This document shows positions 1-7,872 of a stretch of 27,833 nucleotides of DNA, piece after piece (the first letter of the stretch is position 1; every line of letters starts with the position of its first letter). The stretch lies in assembly GCA_002492465.1 (NCBI GenBank), contig DKYT01000048.1:1-27833 (forward strand), written 5' to 3'. The notes under the pieces are model-generated. The model had not been told where the DNA came from. It saw only the letters and a program-made list of their open reading frames with translations, and did no database searches. Source of the DNA: Lachnospiraceae bacterium UBA7093. Lineage in GTDB: Bacteria > Bacillota > Clostridia > Lachnospirales > Lachnospiraceae. The translations under genes were made by a program, and so were the position numbers.

Positions 1-480
1 CATACCCCAAGCAGGTCCCATAGCGCCTAAGTCTTCCCAAAATGTAATTTTATTCTTATGCCTGTCTTCTGTACTGACCAGTTCTGTCTCCATAATCCCC
101 CGCACAAGCTCGGGATCTGTTCCGTCAACGATCAGGAGAATACCTTTCTTCATGAACTCATCGTCCAGATCGCTTGCCGCCTCTTCCAGCGAAAGAAGTC
201 CTTCCTTTCTGGCAATATTGGACAAATCAATAATCTTTTGAATCATACCTTTTACATCAACTGTGGGAACCTTAAACACCAGCATGAAGCTTTTCAGTCC
301 CCCTATGTAATCAGCCATGCTTTTCATAGCCATTACGGCAAAGAAAGAACCGCCAAATGTAATGATGGCAGAAGCCGGATCCAAGTAACGACCTATATTT
401 CCAATACCTGCATTCGTCACAATACCGAATGCGCACATAACAAAACACAGTATCAACCCAAGAATCGACGCTAAATCCAC
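1..480 (-). CDS. motA: Flagellar motor stator protein MotA (partial, C-terminus cut by window edge)
   Basis: The N-terminal 160 residues of a MotA/ExbB-family proton- or sodium-channel subunit that, with MotB, forms the stator pushing on FliG. The visible part begins VDLASILGLILCF (first transmembrane helix), then has the second helix in the segment ITFGGSFFAVMAM, followed by the cytoplasmic loop containing KEGLLSLE and the conserved FWEDLGAMGPAWGM stretch near the left edge, all typical of MotA. The start is GTG at 480, chosen because AAAGGTG lies 7 nt upstream and no better codon exists. It follows flbD by 20 nt, the usual flbD-motA-motB order, so motB should lie just beyond the window. Identity is secure. 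Ion specificity cannot be judged from this part. Confidence 0.95.
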   Translation of the reverse strand, partial: MDLASILGLILCFVMCAFGIVTNAGIGNIGRYLDPASAIITFGGSFFAVMAMKSMADYIGGLKSFMLVFKVPTVDVKGMIQKIIDLSNIARKEGLLSLEEAASDLDDEFMKKGILLIVDGTDPELVRGIMETELVSTEDRHKNKITFWEDLGAMGPAWGM

Positions 481-500
481 AATCTATCACCTTTTTTGCG

Positions 501-686
501 TTAATCTGCAAAAATATCCTTTCTATACGATTTTACAAGATTTTTCACATCTTGTCTACTTTCTTTTACAATTATTTTTCTTCCGGTGGTAAACGCAATT
601 ACTGTATCCGGCGTTTCCTCCACCAGTTCTATCAAATCAGGATTCACCAGAACCTTGCTCCCGTTTATTTTCGTCACCTCTATCAT
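501..686 (-). CDS. flbD: FlbD family flagellar protein
   Basis: A 61-residue protein of the FlbD/SwrD family: short, starting MIEVTKINGSKVLVNPDLIE and containing TPDTVIAFTTGRKIIVKES, the hallmark INP.LIE...DT.I.L..G.K..V pattern. In Bacillus the homologue (YlzI/SwrD) sits between flgE and fliL and raises motor torque, probably by acting on the stator. Here it lies directly before motA, which fits a stator role. The start at 686 has an AGGAGGG site about 11 nt upstream, slightly long but the only good choice. Full length for the family. Confidence 0.93.
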   Translation of the reverse strand: MIEVTKINGSKVLVNPDLIELVEETPDTVIAFTTGRKIIVKESRQDVKNLVKSYRKDIFAD

Positions 687-767
687 ACCACGTTATCCCT
701 CCTGCCGCCACTGCAATTTTTTCCAGCGCTGAAACCCAATCTGCGCTTCTCTTCATACAGACTGCAC

Positions 768-798
768 AAAGGGAACCAGCAAAAGCCCGGTTCCCTTT
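768..798 (-). promoter_or_regulatory. Intercistronic hairpin between flgE and flbD
   Basis: Perfect 10-bp inverted repeat AAAGGGAACC / GGTTCCCTTT with an 11-nt loop, in the 169-nt gap downstream of the flgE stop. On the minus strand the 3' arm ends TTT and runs into GTGCAG, so there is no proper U-tract. It may therefore be an mRNA 3'-end stabiliser or processing point rather than a strong terminator. The stem is seen directly and its role is inferred. Confidence 0.6.
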
Positions 799-855
799 AC
801 CCTGTACAGTGGTATTTTCACTCTATTTATATTTCTTTATTTCATACGCTTATGA

Positions 856-2334
856 CTACCTCTTCAGGTTGGTCAGCTCCTCAAGCAGCGTATCGGAAAC
901 TGTAATGATACGGCTGTTTGCCTGGAAACCTCTCTGGGTGGTAATCATTTCTGTAAACTCTGCGGACAAGTCAACGTTACTCATTTCCAGAACGCCCGAC
1001 TCCATACGTCCGCCGCCTACCGTGATATCATCGCCGATTCCATCGAAATCGCCGGAATTCAGGGTAGCCGAGTAAAGGTTATCGCCTTCCTTGGCAAGAC
1101 CCGAGGGATTGGCAAAGGTTGCTGTGGAGATCTGCCCCAGCAGCTTTCTCTGTCCGTTGTCGTAGGATGCGTAGATCATACCGTCCTTCTGGATGGTAAT
1201 GCCGCTCATCTCGCCGATGGCACGCCCTGTACCTTCCGCGCCAATACCTGCAATTGCGCTGATGGTGGAAACGCCGTTCTTGTCGTAGTTGCTGGTACCG
1301 GAGAAATCAATCTCTATATCCGTAGGGAAATTGGAAATTCCGCCGAAATTCAATCTGACTGTGCTCGGTCCGTTATCGGTTTCAGCTCCTCCTACATTCT
1401 TAAAAATACCCTGCCCCGGAACATAATTCAAAGTGGCGCTGTTAGGGATAGCAGCGATCGTTGGCGGGTTGGTGTTAGGATCCGTCACGCCTGTTCCCTG
1501 TGTTCCCTCCGTTGTACCGTCTTCTTTCACATTAAACTTTACCAACTGCGAAACCGGCTTCGTGTTTCCATCCGGACCTACGGCTTCCATTTTCATAATG
1601 GATTCCCCCGTTGAATCCAATATATCGTCAAGCTGTACATAAAACTGACCGGTTTCCTTTTGCGTCTTTGCATCCATACTTTTATGCACGCTCAGCCTTG
1701 CGGTATACTTATACCCCTGGTTATCAAAAAATTCCAGGTTCATCACCCTGCCGTCGGGGCTGTTAATATCCGTATCGTTCTTATCTACAATACCGCTGAC
1801 CGTCGCCTTGGTGGTTGCCGCCGGGGGATAGGACATATTTTCCGGTGTCATAATGCGCAGGGGGGTTACCGTATCCTTCTTGATATTGCCGGGATTTGCG
1901 GGATCCACCTGCCAGCCCATTACGTTAAAACCGGTGCTGGTCATGGCAAGGTTTCCTGCTCCGTCAATATAGAAGGAACCGTCTCTGGTGAAGAAGTTTT
2001 CCGAGCCGTTGCTGACCACGAAAAAAGCGTCCCCGTTGATCATAATGTCGAAGGGATCGTTAGTGCTCTGTGCGGAACCCTGACCTGAAATTGCTGTTTT
2101 GATTGCTGCTGTCTTGGAACCAAGACCAATCTGCCTTGCGTTCACACCGCCCACGCCTGTTGTAGCGTTGGCGCCGGAAGCTGCCTGCGTCGTCTGATAC
2201 ATTAAGTCGCTGAATGTCATGGACTGGGATTTATATGCCGTGGTGTTTACATTGGCAATATTGTTACCGATAACGTCCATCCTTGTCTGGTGGGTTTTCA
2301 GTCCAGCCACACCAGAGAATAATGATCTCATCAT
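856..2334 (-). CDS. flgE: Flagellar hook protein FlgE
   Basis: A 492-residue hook subunit exported by the flagellar type III system and polymerised between rod and filament. The N-terminus MMRSLFSGVAGLKTHQTRMD plus VIGNNIANVNTTAYKSQ is the flagellar rod/hook basal-body motif. The hook-type central region (residues roughly 90-400, with NDPFDIMINGDAFFVV) follows, and the C-terminus EMSNVDLSAEFTEMITTQRG plus FQANSRIITVSDTLLEEL is the conserved axial C-terminal helix. Length is within the Firmicute hook range and longer than the enteric protein, from an enlarged outer domain. The first ATG at 2334 is preceded by AAGGAGGTC about 10 nt away. Two adjacent ATGs make the start uncertain by one codon. 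It lies downstream of flgD, the hook cap gene. Confidence 0.97.
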   Translation of the reverse strand: MMRSLFSGVAGLKTHQTRMDVIGNNIANVNTTAYKSQSMTFSDLMYQTTQAASGANATTGVGGVNARQIGLGSKTAAIKTAISGQGSAQSTNDPFDIMINGDAFFVVSNGSENFFTRDGSFYIDGAGNLAMTSTGFNVMGWQVDPANPGNIKKDTVTPLRIMTPENMSYPPAATTKATVSGIVDKNDTDINSPDGRVMNLEFFDNQGYKYTARLSVHKSMDAKTQKETGQFYVQLDDILDSTGESIMKMEAVGPDGNTKPVSQLVKFNVKEDGTTEGTQGTGVTDPNTNPPTIAAIPNSATLNYVPGQGIFKNVGGAETDNGPSTVRLNFGGISNFPTDIEIDFSGTSNYDKNGVSTISAIAGIGAEGTGRAIGEMSGITIQKDGMIYASYDNGQRKLLGQISTATFANPSGLAKEGDNLYSATLNSGDFDGIGDDITVGGGRMESGVLEMSNVDLSAEFTEMITTQRGFQANSRIITVSDTLLEELTNLKR

Positions 2335-2413
2335 AATGAAATGACCTCCTTAAGCTTATATACCGTTTTGTTCCTTCTGTCATTCGGGAACTTTTAGCCT
2401 CCATAAGGTCCGG

Positions 2414-2812
2414 CTAAATAATTACGGCTCCATCAATATTTGTAAATACATTTTCCGCTGCATCGCTCTGATTCATTGCCGTCACTACCGTATTATTTGG
2501 AATATTTACGATAAATGCAAGCTGATCTACGATTACCAGCGATTCCTTAATACCTTTCAACTGTGCCTTCTGAGCGCCTTCCTGCAAGCGTTCCATCTGG
2601 CTGCTTGTAAGTTCAATATTCCGGTCGGCAAGTCTTCCTGCCGCATGCTTGGAAAATTTAACCTCCTCCGCTGCCATTCCCCGGCGGCTCTCCAGAATTT
2701 CCTGAAATGTTTTGCCTTCCGCGGTTTTTATGGATGCTGCGCTTTTATTAGGGCTTAAGTACTGATCCTGTAACTGTTCAATTGAAAGGAATCCATTTTT
2801 TTGAATCTTCAT
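2414..2812 (-). CDS. Flagellar operon protein, TIGR02530-type
   Basis: A 132-residue protein between the hook-cap and hook genes. The central part EEVKFSKHAAGRLADRNIEL and the C-terminal part ESLVIVDQLAFIVNIPNNTV match the small flagellar-operon family (TIGR02530) found between flgD and flgE in many Clostridia and Bacilli. Its biochemical role is not established; by position a hook assembly or export function is likely. I start it at the second possible ATG (MKIQKNGF, 2812) because AGGGAGGAG lies 6 nt upstream. The ATG 27 bases earlier lacks a comparable site. No transmembrane segment or signal peptide is visible. Confidence 0.85.
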   Translation of the reverse strand: MKIQKNGFLSIEQLQDQYLSPNKSAASIKTAEGKTFQEILESRRGMAAEEVKFSKHAAGRLADRNIELTSSQMERLQEGAQKAQLKGIKESLVIVDQLAFIVNIPNNTVVTAMNQSDAAENVFTNIDGAVII

Positions 2813-2859
2813 GTTCCTCTCCTCCCTGAGCGTAATCATGCATCCTGCTCTTTCTGCGG

Positions 2860-3591
2860 TCAGGCTGTTTCCGTAGGTTCCGTCTCGCCTTCTCCGCCTT
2901 CGGTCGTGTCTCCGCCCTCTTCAGGCTTCGCATCTTCCTCTCCCTTATTATCAGATCCGTTAATCTCTACCAGCTCCGCCATGCGCGCCACATATTTCTG
3001 AAGCTTTTCAATGTATTCGTCGCTGATGAAGGACTGCTGATAAGATGTCATGTTATTAAATCCGCTCTGAAGCGTTTCAACCGCTTCCTTATCGTCAATG
3101 GTCAGGCGATCCACACTGGGAAGCTTATTCATTGCAGTTACAAAGGATACTGCAAGATCAAGCGCCGTCTGATAAGTCTCATCGATCACTGCGCTTACAT
3201 CGTCTGCGGAATAAAGGTTGCCGTCTATGGATACATAAGCCTTACCGTTTTCATAGGTTACGTATTCCACTACACCCTGCAGAGTCTTAACGTCTCCCGC
3301 CTTATCAGTGGTTTCAACCGCTACCAGCTTGCCGACCATTGAGGATGCCCTGGTAAGTTCCATAGTCGCCGCCATATTCTGCATCTGCTCAACCTGTGAA
3401 AAGGTCGCGTACTGAGAAATAAACTCGGTATTTGAGGTAGGCTCCAAAGGATCCTGATATTTCATCTGTGCCACCAGGAGCTGCAAAAACGCGTCTTTAT
3501 CCATGCCTGTTTTGGAGGCTGCTTTCTTCACGGAGCTTTCTGATTGTGTTTCTTCAAGCTTTCCGTCCTTTACTACTGCCGATACTGACAT
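2860..3591 (-). CDS. flgD: Flagellar hook capping protein FlgD with extra C-terminal helical domain
   Basis: A 243-residue hook-cap (scaffold) protein needed for FlgE polymerisation. Residues about 31-75 carry the FlgD signature DKDAFLQLLVAQMKYQDPLE with NTEFISQYATFSQVEQM. Residues about 84-137 form the small beta domain (SSMVGKLVAVET ... VYLVSIDG-like to SADDVSAVID) that ends short Firmicute FlgD proteins. Unusually, about 70 residues of predicted helix follow (ALDLAVSFVTAMNKLPSVDR ... YIEKLQKYVARMAELVE), then a 35-residue Glu/Gly/Thr-rich tail. The helical part resembles the repeats of Gram-positive surface proteins. Start at 3591 (MSVSAVV) chosen for the AAAGGAG site 5 nt upstream; an upstream start would add seven residues without a better site. 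Confidence 0.93.
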   Translation of the reverse strand: MSVSAVVKDGKLEETQSESSVKKAASKTGMDKDAFLQLLVAQMKYQDPLEPTSNTEFISQYATFSQVEQMQNMAATMELTRASSMVGKLVAVETTDKAGDVKTLQGVVEYVTYENGKAYVSIDGNLYSADDVSAVIDETYQTALDLAVSFVTAMNKLPSVDRLTIDDKEAVETLQSGFNNMTSYQQSFISDEYIEKLQKYVARMAELVEINGSDNKGEEDAKPEEGGDTTEGGEGETEPTETA

Positions 3592-3626
3592 ATCTGCTCC
3601 TTTCCGTACCAAAAGGTACTGATTGA

Positions 3627-5096
3627 TTATGCGGTATAATCTACCGTATTTCCGTTTGCTCTCATCATCTTAGCTGCAAGGAGTTCTTCCTCCCCTGCTT
3701 CCTCTCCGGGTATCCCTTCAAGTTCATTCAAATTGATTCTTCTGGGGGTTCTTCTGCTTCCGTTGTGGGACGAAGGGTTTTCCTCTCTCCCCTGCCCTTG
3801 CCAGAGATTGCTCTCAAAGCCATGGCTTTCTACGGTAACCTGAACCGCTTCCACTTTAACGCCCTGCTCCTTTAAGGTTTCCTGAAGCGATACGATCTGG
3901 CTTTCAATAGCCGCCTTTACCGTTTCATTCTGCACCTGGAACTGTGCCGTCACTTCACCACCCTTAGATGAAAGCTGGATATGTACTGTTCCAAGGCTTT
4001 CAGGGTGCAGCTGCATTTCCAGCTGATCCATTCCCGGTTTTAACTGGATCCTCATATAGTCCATGATCTGATCCATAATTTCCCTGGTCTGCTGGCTGAA
4101 AACCTGGGTAGTCTGTTCGAAAGAAACCTGAGGTGTCTCCACTCTGTTCTGGGCGGATGCATTCATCTGTATTCCGTCCATACGTGCCGTATCTTCCGAC
4201 TGTTCCCTTCCGCTTTCATTTCCTTTTTGTTCATGCTCTCCGGCATGATCCCGCGTTACTTTTGTTTCTGCTTCCGACGATACTACTTCTGACGCCCCGG
4301 TGACATTTCCCTTTGCATCGGTTGAGAGCTTTACCGTTTCGTCCCCTTTCTTCACTTCTACCGTGATCTGGGGAACCTCTGACGTTTCCTTCTCTTCCTG
4401 CTTCCCGACAGTTTCAACAGGAACTTCAACTTCATTCTCGGGAATCTCTTCTTTCTTTTCCGTCTCCACAGGCTTTGCCTGCAGTTCTTCGGCAAATGTC
4501 TGCAGTTCCTCCGGTGTCAGCTCCAATTCGCTGCCCAGTTCGGCTTTGATCTCTGCCGCTACGCCCAGCACATTCTGCAGCTTTCCAAAAAGAGTCTCAT
4601 CCGTAAGCAGTACGGTTGAATCCTGTGTTCCTTCCAGCTGTAAAACCAATTCTCTTATGCTGGACGGATCAAAGAGTGCGTATACGGAAAGTCCGAGAAT
4701 TTCCATTGCTGCCTCTACTTCCTCTTCCGATACCTGAAATTCTTCCGCGATCTCCTTAAGGATCTGCTCTCCTGCCTCCTCCAATGCTTTACCCTGTTTC
4801 TCGGGTATGCCTTGCTCCTGGGTCACGCTTTCCGCCGTTTCCTCCGTCTGCTGAACATCCGCCGGCTTCTGATCCTGCTCCTGGATTTTTACAGGTTCTC
4901 TGGGGGTGCTTGCTGCCTCCGTCTTAGGCGACGCTCCCGTCTCTTTTCCTGCCGTTGTCTGACTCCTGCCGCTCTGCGTCTTGCTCATCACATCGCCAAA
5001 GCTACCCGTCTTCGTCGTACCGCCTGTTTTTACGGGCGTTTTCCCTCCTACGTAATTCATAAGAGAGCCTACATCCTTTACAGGTGCACTTGTCAT
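3627..5096 (-). CDS. fliK: Flagellar hook-length control protein FliK
   Basis: A 489-residue secreted molecular ruler that switches the export gate from hook to filament substrates. The first three-quarters is low-complexity, rich in Glu, Thr, Gln and Lys and probably disordered, typical of FliK. The C-terminal Flg_hook domain (about residues 340-425) is clear: IQLKPGMDQLEMQLHPESLG, then VHIQLSSKGGEVTAQFQVQN and the helix AAIESQIVSLQETLKEQG. A C-terminal basic/acidic tail follows. The start ATG at 5096 has AGGAGGG 7 nt upstream. Downstream flgD follows after 35 nt. The repeated long plus-strand open frames over this gene come from its biased codon composition. Confidence 0.95.
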   Translation of the reverse strand: MTSAPVKDVGSLMNYVGGKTPVKTGGTTKTGSFGDVMSKTQSGRSQTTAGKETGASPKTEAASTPREPVKIQEQDQKPADVQQTEETAESVTQEQGIPEKQGKALEEAGEQILKEIAEEFQVSEEEVEAAMEILGLSVYALFDPSSIRELVLQLEGTQDSTVLLTDETLFGKLQNVLGVAAEIKAELGSELELTPEELQTFAEELQAKPVETEKKEEIPENEVEVPVETVGKQEEKETSEVPQITVEVKKGDETVKLSTDAKGNVTGASEVVSSEAETKVTRDHAGEHEQKGNESGREQSEDTARMDGIQMNASAQNRVETPQVSFEQTTQVFSQQTREIMDQIMDYMRIQLKPGMDQLEMQLHPESLGTVHIQLSSKGGEVTAQFQVQNETVKAAIESQIVSLQETLKEQGVKVEAVQVTVESHGFESNLWQGQGREENPSSHNGSRRTPRRINLNELEGIPGEEAGEEELLAAKMMRANGNTVDYTA

Positions 5097-5177
5097 TCAC
5101 ATCCCTCCTGTCTTTATAAGTCCTTTCAGACTCTTTTTCAAGGTACAATTTTTATATCGGTTTAAAGGGCAGATTCC

Positions 5178-6071
5178 TTAAGATTCCGGATCCATTATTT
5201 TGGTGATTCTTGCTGCGATTTCCGCATCCATAACCCCCAGGATCTTTCCTCTTTGATCTGCTTCCATTGCACCCAATATTCGCGCTGCCAGCTCCAGATT
5301 ATCCGGCATCGCCTCAAAGATTGCCGCCGCTTCCTTGGGCTTCATCTCTGAATAGGCCTTTGCATAGCTTGTGATCTCATCGCTTTCCTCCAGCTCGGTA
5401 ACCACCTGCTTATACAGGTATTCCGCCGTAGCGGGATCAATCGCCTCATAATACTTTCTGTACTCTTCTATATCCGGCGCCTTATCAGCGTAGATCACTT
5501 CCTCATAAAACTGGGTTTTCAGCCGTTGAAAATCCACCTGGCTATCCTCAAAGGTTTTCAGCCGCTCCACCTCGGCGCGAAGCTGTTCCACCTCGGCGGA
5601 ACTGTCTGTCTGGGCGGACTGGGCACGCTCCAGTTCCAATTCCAACTCTTTTATGTAGTCAACGGCTTCCCTCAGATCACTGTAGCCGCCATAGGCTTCG
5701 CTCTCCTCATCCTCCACAACTACTTCTTTGCTGCCCGGCAGAATCAGGTTTAACACCGGCACATCCTTCAAAATCGGCGTCAGTACATTGCTTCCGAAAC
5801 CGCCAAAATCCAACTTCACAATCAGGCATAAAATGGCAATCCAGATCAACACAATCACGAAAGTAACCAGAAAAACCGATCCGCTGTTGGTCTCTTCCTC
5901 CTCCATCAGCTCTGCTTCCTGGCTGGCGATCTCCTTTGCCCTTGCTTTTGCCGCTTTGTGCTGCTCCTTCTGCTCTTTTTTCAGTTTTTTCTTTTCTTCC
6001 TTCAAACGCTGCTTTTCCAGTTTGGCGTCCTTGAGAATTAATTCGTCATCTATCGGCATATTGATTTCCAC
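5178..6071 (-). CDS. MotE/YlxF-like membrane protein with MgtE N-terminal-type domain
   Basis: A 297-residue protein in the fliJ-fliK interval where Bacillus has ylxF. It has a highly charged Lys/Glu cytoplasmic coiled coil (residues about 10-55), one membrane helix (SVFLVTFVIVLIWIAILCLI), a second coiled coil (YIKELELELERAQSAQ ... LRAEVERLKTFE), then a C-terminal MgtE_N-like all-helical domain with two repeats around KPKEAAAIFEAMPDNLELAA and ILGAMEADQRGKILGVMD. This architecture matches MotE-type flagellar chaperone/stator-associated proteins; it is not a magnesium transporter, since the channel domain is missing. Start ambiguous: GTG at 6071 with AGGAAAG close upstream, or ATG at 6059. I keep the longer form. 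Confidence 0.8.
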   Translation of the reverse strand: MEINMPIDDELILKDAKLEKQRLKEEKKKLKKEQKEQHKAAKARAKEIASQEAELMEEEETNSGSVFLVTFVIVLIWIAILCLIVKLDFGGFGSNVLTPILKDVPVLNLILPGSKEVVVEDEESEAYGGYSDLREAVDYIKELELELERAQSAQTDSSAEVEQLRAEVERLKTFEDSQVDFQRLKTQFYEEVIYADKAPDIEEYRKYYEAIDPATAEYLYKQVVTELEESDEITSYAKAYSEMKPKEAAAIFEAMPDNLELAARILGAMEADQRGKILGVMDAEIAARITKIMDPES

Positions 6072-6077
6072 ACTTTC

Positions 6078-6518
6078 CTATTTTCGTCCATGGGTGTAAC
6101 TGGTAAGTTCATCTATCTCTTTCGCTTCCCTTGCATTTTCCTCCCTCATGAACTGGTCAAATGCTTTTTCCCTCAATTTTTCCTGGGTCTTGCTCTCCTG
6201 TCTTGCAATTTGGAGTTTATACCTTGCCCCTTCAAGCAGTTCCTCTGCACGCTTTACCTGCTGCTGCTGAAAGGCTATGAACTCCTCCATCCTTGCAATC
6301 GCTTCCCGGTTTTCCATAATCTCCTGAACCTTAAGCGCATCTTTTCTAAGATCCCTGCCCTTTTCCTCATAACCGGCTTTCCGGTCATTTAACATCTGAA
6401 GCTTTTCCTCTTCTTCATCCAGGCGGATCCTTGCAGCGGCAAATTCCATTTTTGCCTGCTCTTCCATTTTTTCTTTAATATCCAGAATACTCTGCATTCT
6501 GTATATGAATTTTGCCAT
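6078..6518 (-). CDS. fliJ: Flagellar export protein FliJ
   Basis: A 146-residue, almost entirely alpha-helical, charged coiled-coil protein starting MAKFIYRMQSILDIKEKMEE, the classic FliJ N-terminus (F.....LL.IKE..E). FliJ is the central stalk inserted in the FliI hexamer, resembling the gamma subunit of F-type ATPases, and helps energise type III export. It follows fliI by 3 nt, with a GCGGAG site overlapping the fliI stop, so the two are probably translationally coupled. Length is standard for the family. Confidence 0.93.
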   Translation of the reverse strand: MAKFIYRMQSILDIKEKMEEQAKMEFAAARIRLDEEEEKLQMLNDRKAGYEEKGRDLRKDALKVQEIMENREAIARMEEFIAFQQQQVKRAEELLEGARYKLQIARQESKTQEKLREKAFDQFMREENAREAKEIDELTSYTHGRK

Positions 6519-6521
6519 CTA

Positions 6522-7853
6522 TCACTCCGCTTTGTCATCGAAAATTTCTTTCATCAGCGAGACAGACTCTTCAAAAGTGAACCTATCGCTTACATCCTGC
6601 ATCAGAAATTCATTTACCGCTTTTATTTTTTGAATGGCATAATCAATTCCCGGATTACTGCCCGCCTTATAGGCTCCAATATTGATCAGATCCTCCGCCT
6701 CGTTATAGGTGGCAAGCACATTCTTAAGCCGCCCCGCATAGCTTTTATGCTCACGCTCCGCAATCTGGCTCATACATCTTGAAATACTCTGAAGCACATC
6801 GATCGCCGGATAATGATTTTTGTGGGCAAGCTTCCGGTCCAGCATAATATGTCCGTCCAGAATGCTTCTTGCCGTATCTGTGATAGGTTCGTTGAAATCG
6901 TCCCCATCCACCAAAACCGTATACAAACCGGTAATAGATCCCCTGGAAGATCTGCCCGCTCTTTCCAGCAGCTTTGGCATCTCGGAATAAACGCTTGGGG
7001 GGTAGCCTCTGGACACAGGCGGTTCCCCGCTGGCAAGTCCGATCTCCCTTTGCGCCATGGAAAAACGGGTAAGAGAATCCATCATCAGAAGGACGTCTTT
7101 CCCCCTGTCACGAAAATATTCCGCTATGGCGGTAGCCGTCTGCGCCGCCTTTTTGCGCTCCAGCGCAGGCTTGTCAGAGGTTGCAATCACCACTACGGAA
7201 CGTTTCATTCCTTCAGGGCCCAAGTCCCTTTCTATAAATTCACGAACCTCCCTGCCACGCTCCCCAATCAGTGCAATGACATTGATATCCGCCTTTGTAT
7301 TTCTTGCAAACATGCCCATAAGGGTGGATTTTCCGACGCCCGATCCGGCAAAAATGCCGATTCTCTGTCCTTTTCCCACGGTAATCAGACCGTCTACCGC
7401 CTTCACCCCCAAAGGCAGCACCTCGTCGATAATCTCTCTGCTCATAGGATCCGGAGGCATTGCCTCCACAGAATATTCCTCTCCTGTGGGAAGGATACCG
7501 TCATCCGGTCTTCCCAGCCCGTCCAGGGTATGTCCTAACAGACTTTCATCCACACGCACCTTCAAAGGCGCCCCTGTGTTTTCCACACTGCTGCCGGGAC
7601 CGATTCCTTCTACTTTCTGGTAAGGCATCAGAAGCGTCTTTCCCTCTTTAAAACCTACCACCTCGGCAAGCGCCGGCTCCATGCCGGCTTCCATAACCAC
7701 GGGATAAATCCTGCAGATGTCTCCCAGCTTTGCCGCAGGTCCTGCGGACTCAATGGTCAGCCCTACCACATTAACCACTTTTCCCTTGACTTTAAACAGA
7801 GGGTCTCCTACAATCCTTATATATTTTGCGAAATTTATTTCTGGTGTCGTCAA
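6522..7853 (-). CDS. fliI: Flagellum-specific export ATPase FliI
   Basis: A 443-residue hexameric ATPase of the flagellar type III secretion apparatus, homologous to the F1 beta subunit. Walker A is IGIFAGSGVGKSTLMGMFAR near residue 165; Walker B is DVLLMMDSLTRFSMAQREIG with the family signature PPVSRGYPPSVYSEMPKLLE following. The C-terminal part ends KEIFDDKAE. The start is TTG at 7853: an in-frame TGA lies two codons upstream, and AAGGCGG is about 8 nt before the TTG. A nearby ATG at 7860 is in another frame. It follows fliH by 19 nt. Length matches the family. Confidence 0.97.
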   Translation of the reverse strand: MTTPEINFAKYIRIVGDPLFKVKGKVVNVVGLTIESAGPAAKLGDICRIYPVVMEAGMEPALAEVVGFKEGKTLLMPYQKVEGIGPGSSVENTGAPLKVRVDESLLGHTLDGLGRPDDGILPTGEEYSVEAMPPDPMSREIIDEVLPLGVKAVDGLITVGKGQRIGIFAGSGVGKSTLMGMFARNTKADINVIALIGERGREVREFIERDLGPEGMKRSVVVIATSDKPALERKKAAQTATAIAEYFRDRGKDVLLMMDSLTRFSMAQREIGLASGEPPVSRGYPPSVYSEMPKLLERAGRSSRGSITGLYTVLVDGDDFNEPITDTARSILDGHIMLDRKLAHKNHYPAIDVLQSISRCMSQIAEREHKSYAGRLKNVLATYNEAEDLINIGAYKAGSNPGIDYAIQKIKAVNEFLMQDVSDRFTFEESVSLMKEIFDDKAE

Positions 7854-7872
7854 TTTTCATTCCGCCTTATCT

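Noticed and set aside
4300..4737. Long Ser-rich plus-strand open frame inside fliK
   Set aside because: Antisense shadow caused by fliK's Glu/Thr/Lys-rich codons; no ribosome site and low-complexity composition.
5178..6071. Magnesium transporter MgtE
   Set aside because: Only the N-terminal helical-type domain is present; CBS and transmembrane channel domains are missing, and the gene is embedded in the flagellar operon.
6813..7538. 241-codon plus-strand open frame antisense to fliI
   Set aside because: fliI in the opposite frame is a full-length, motif-complete gene; the shadow resembles no family.
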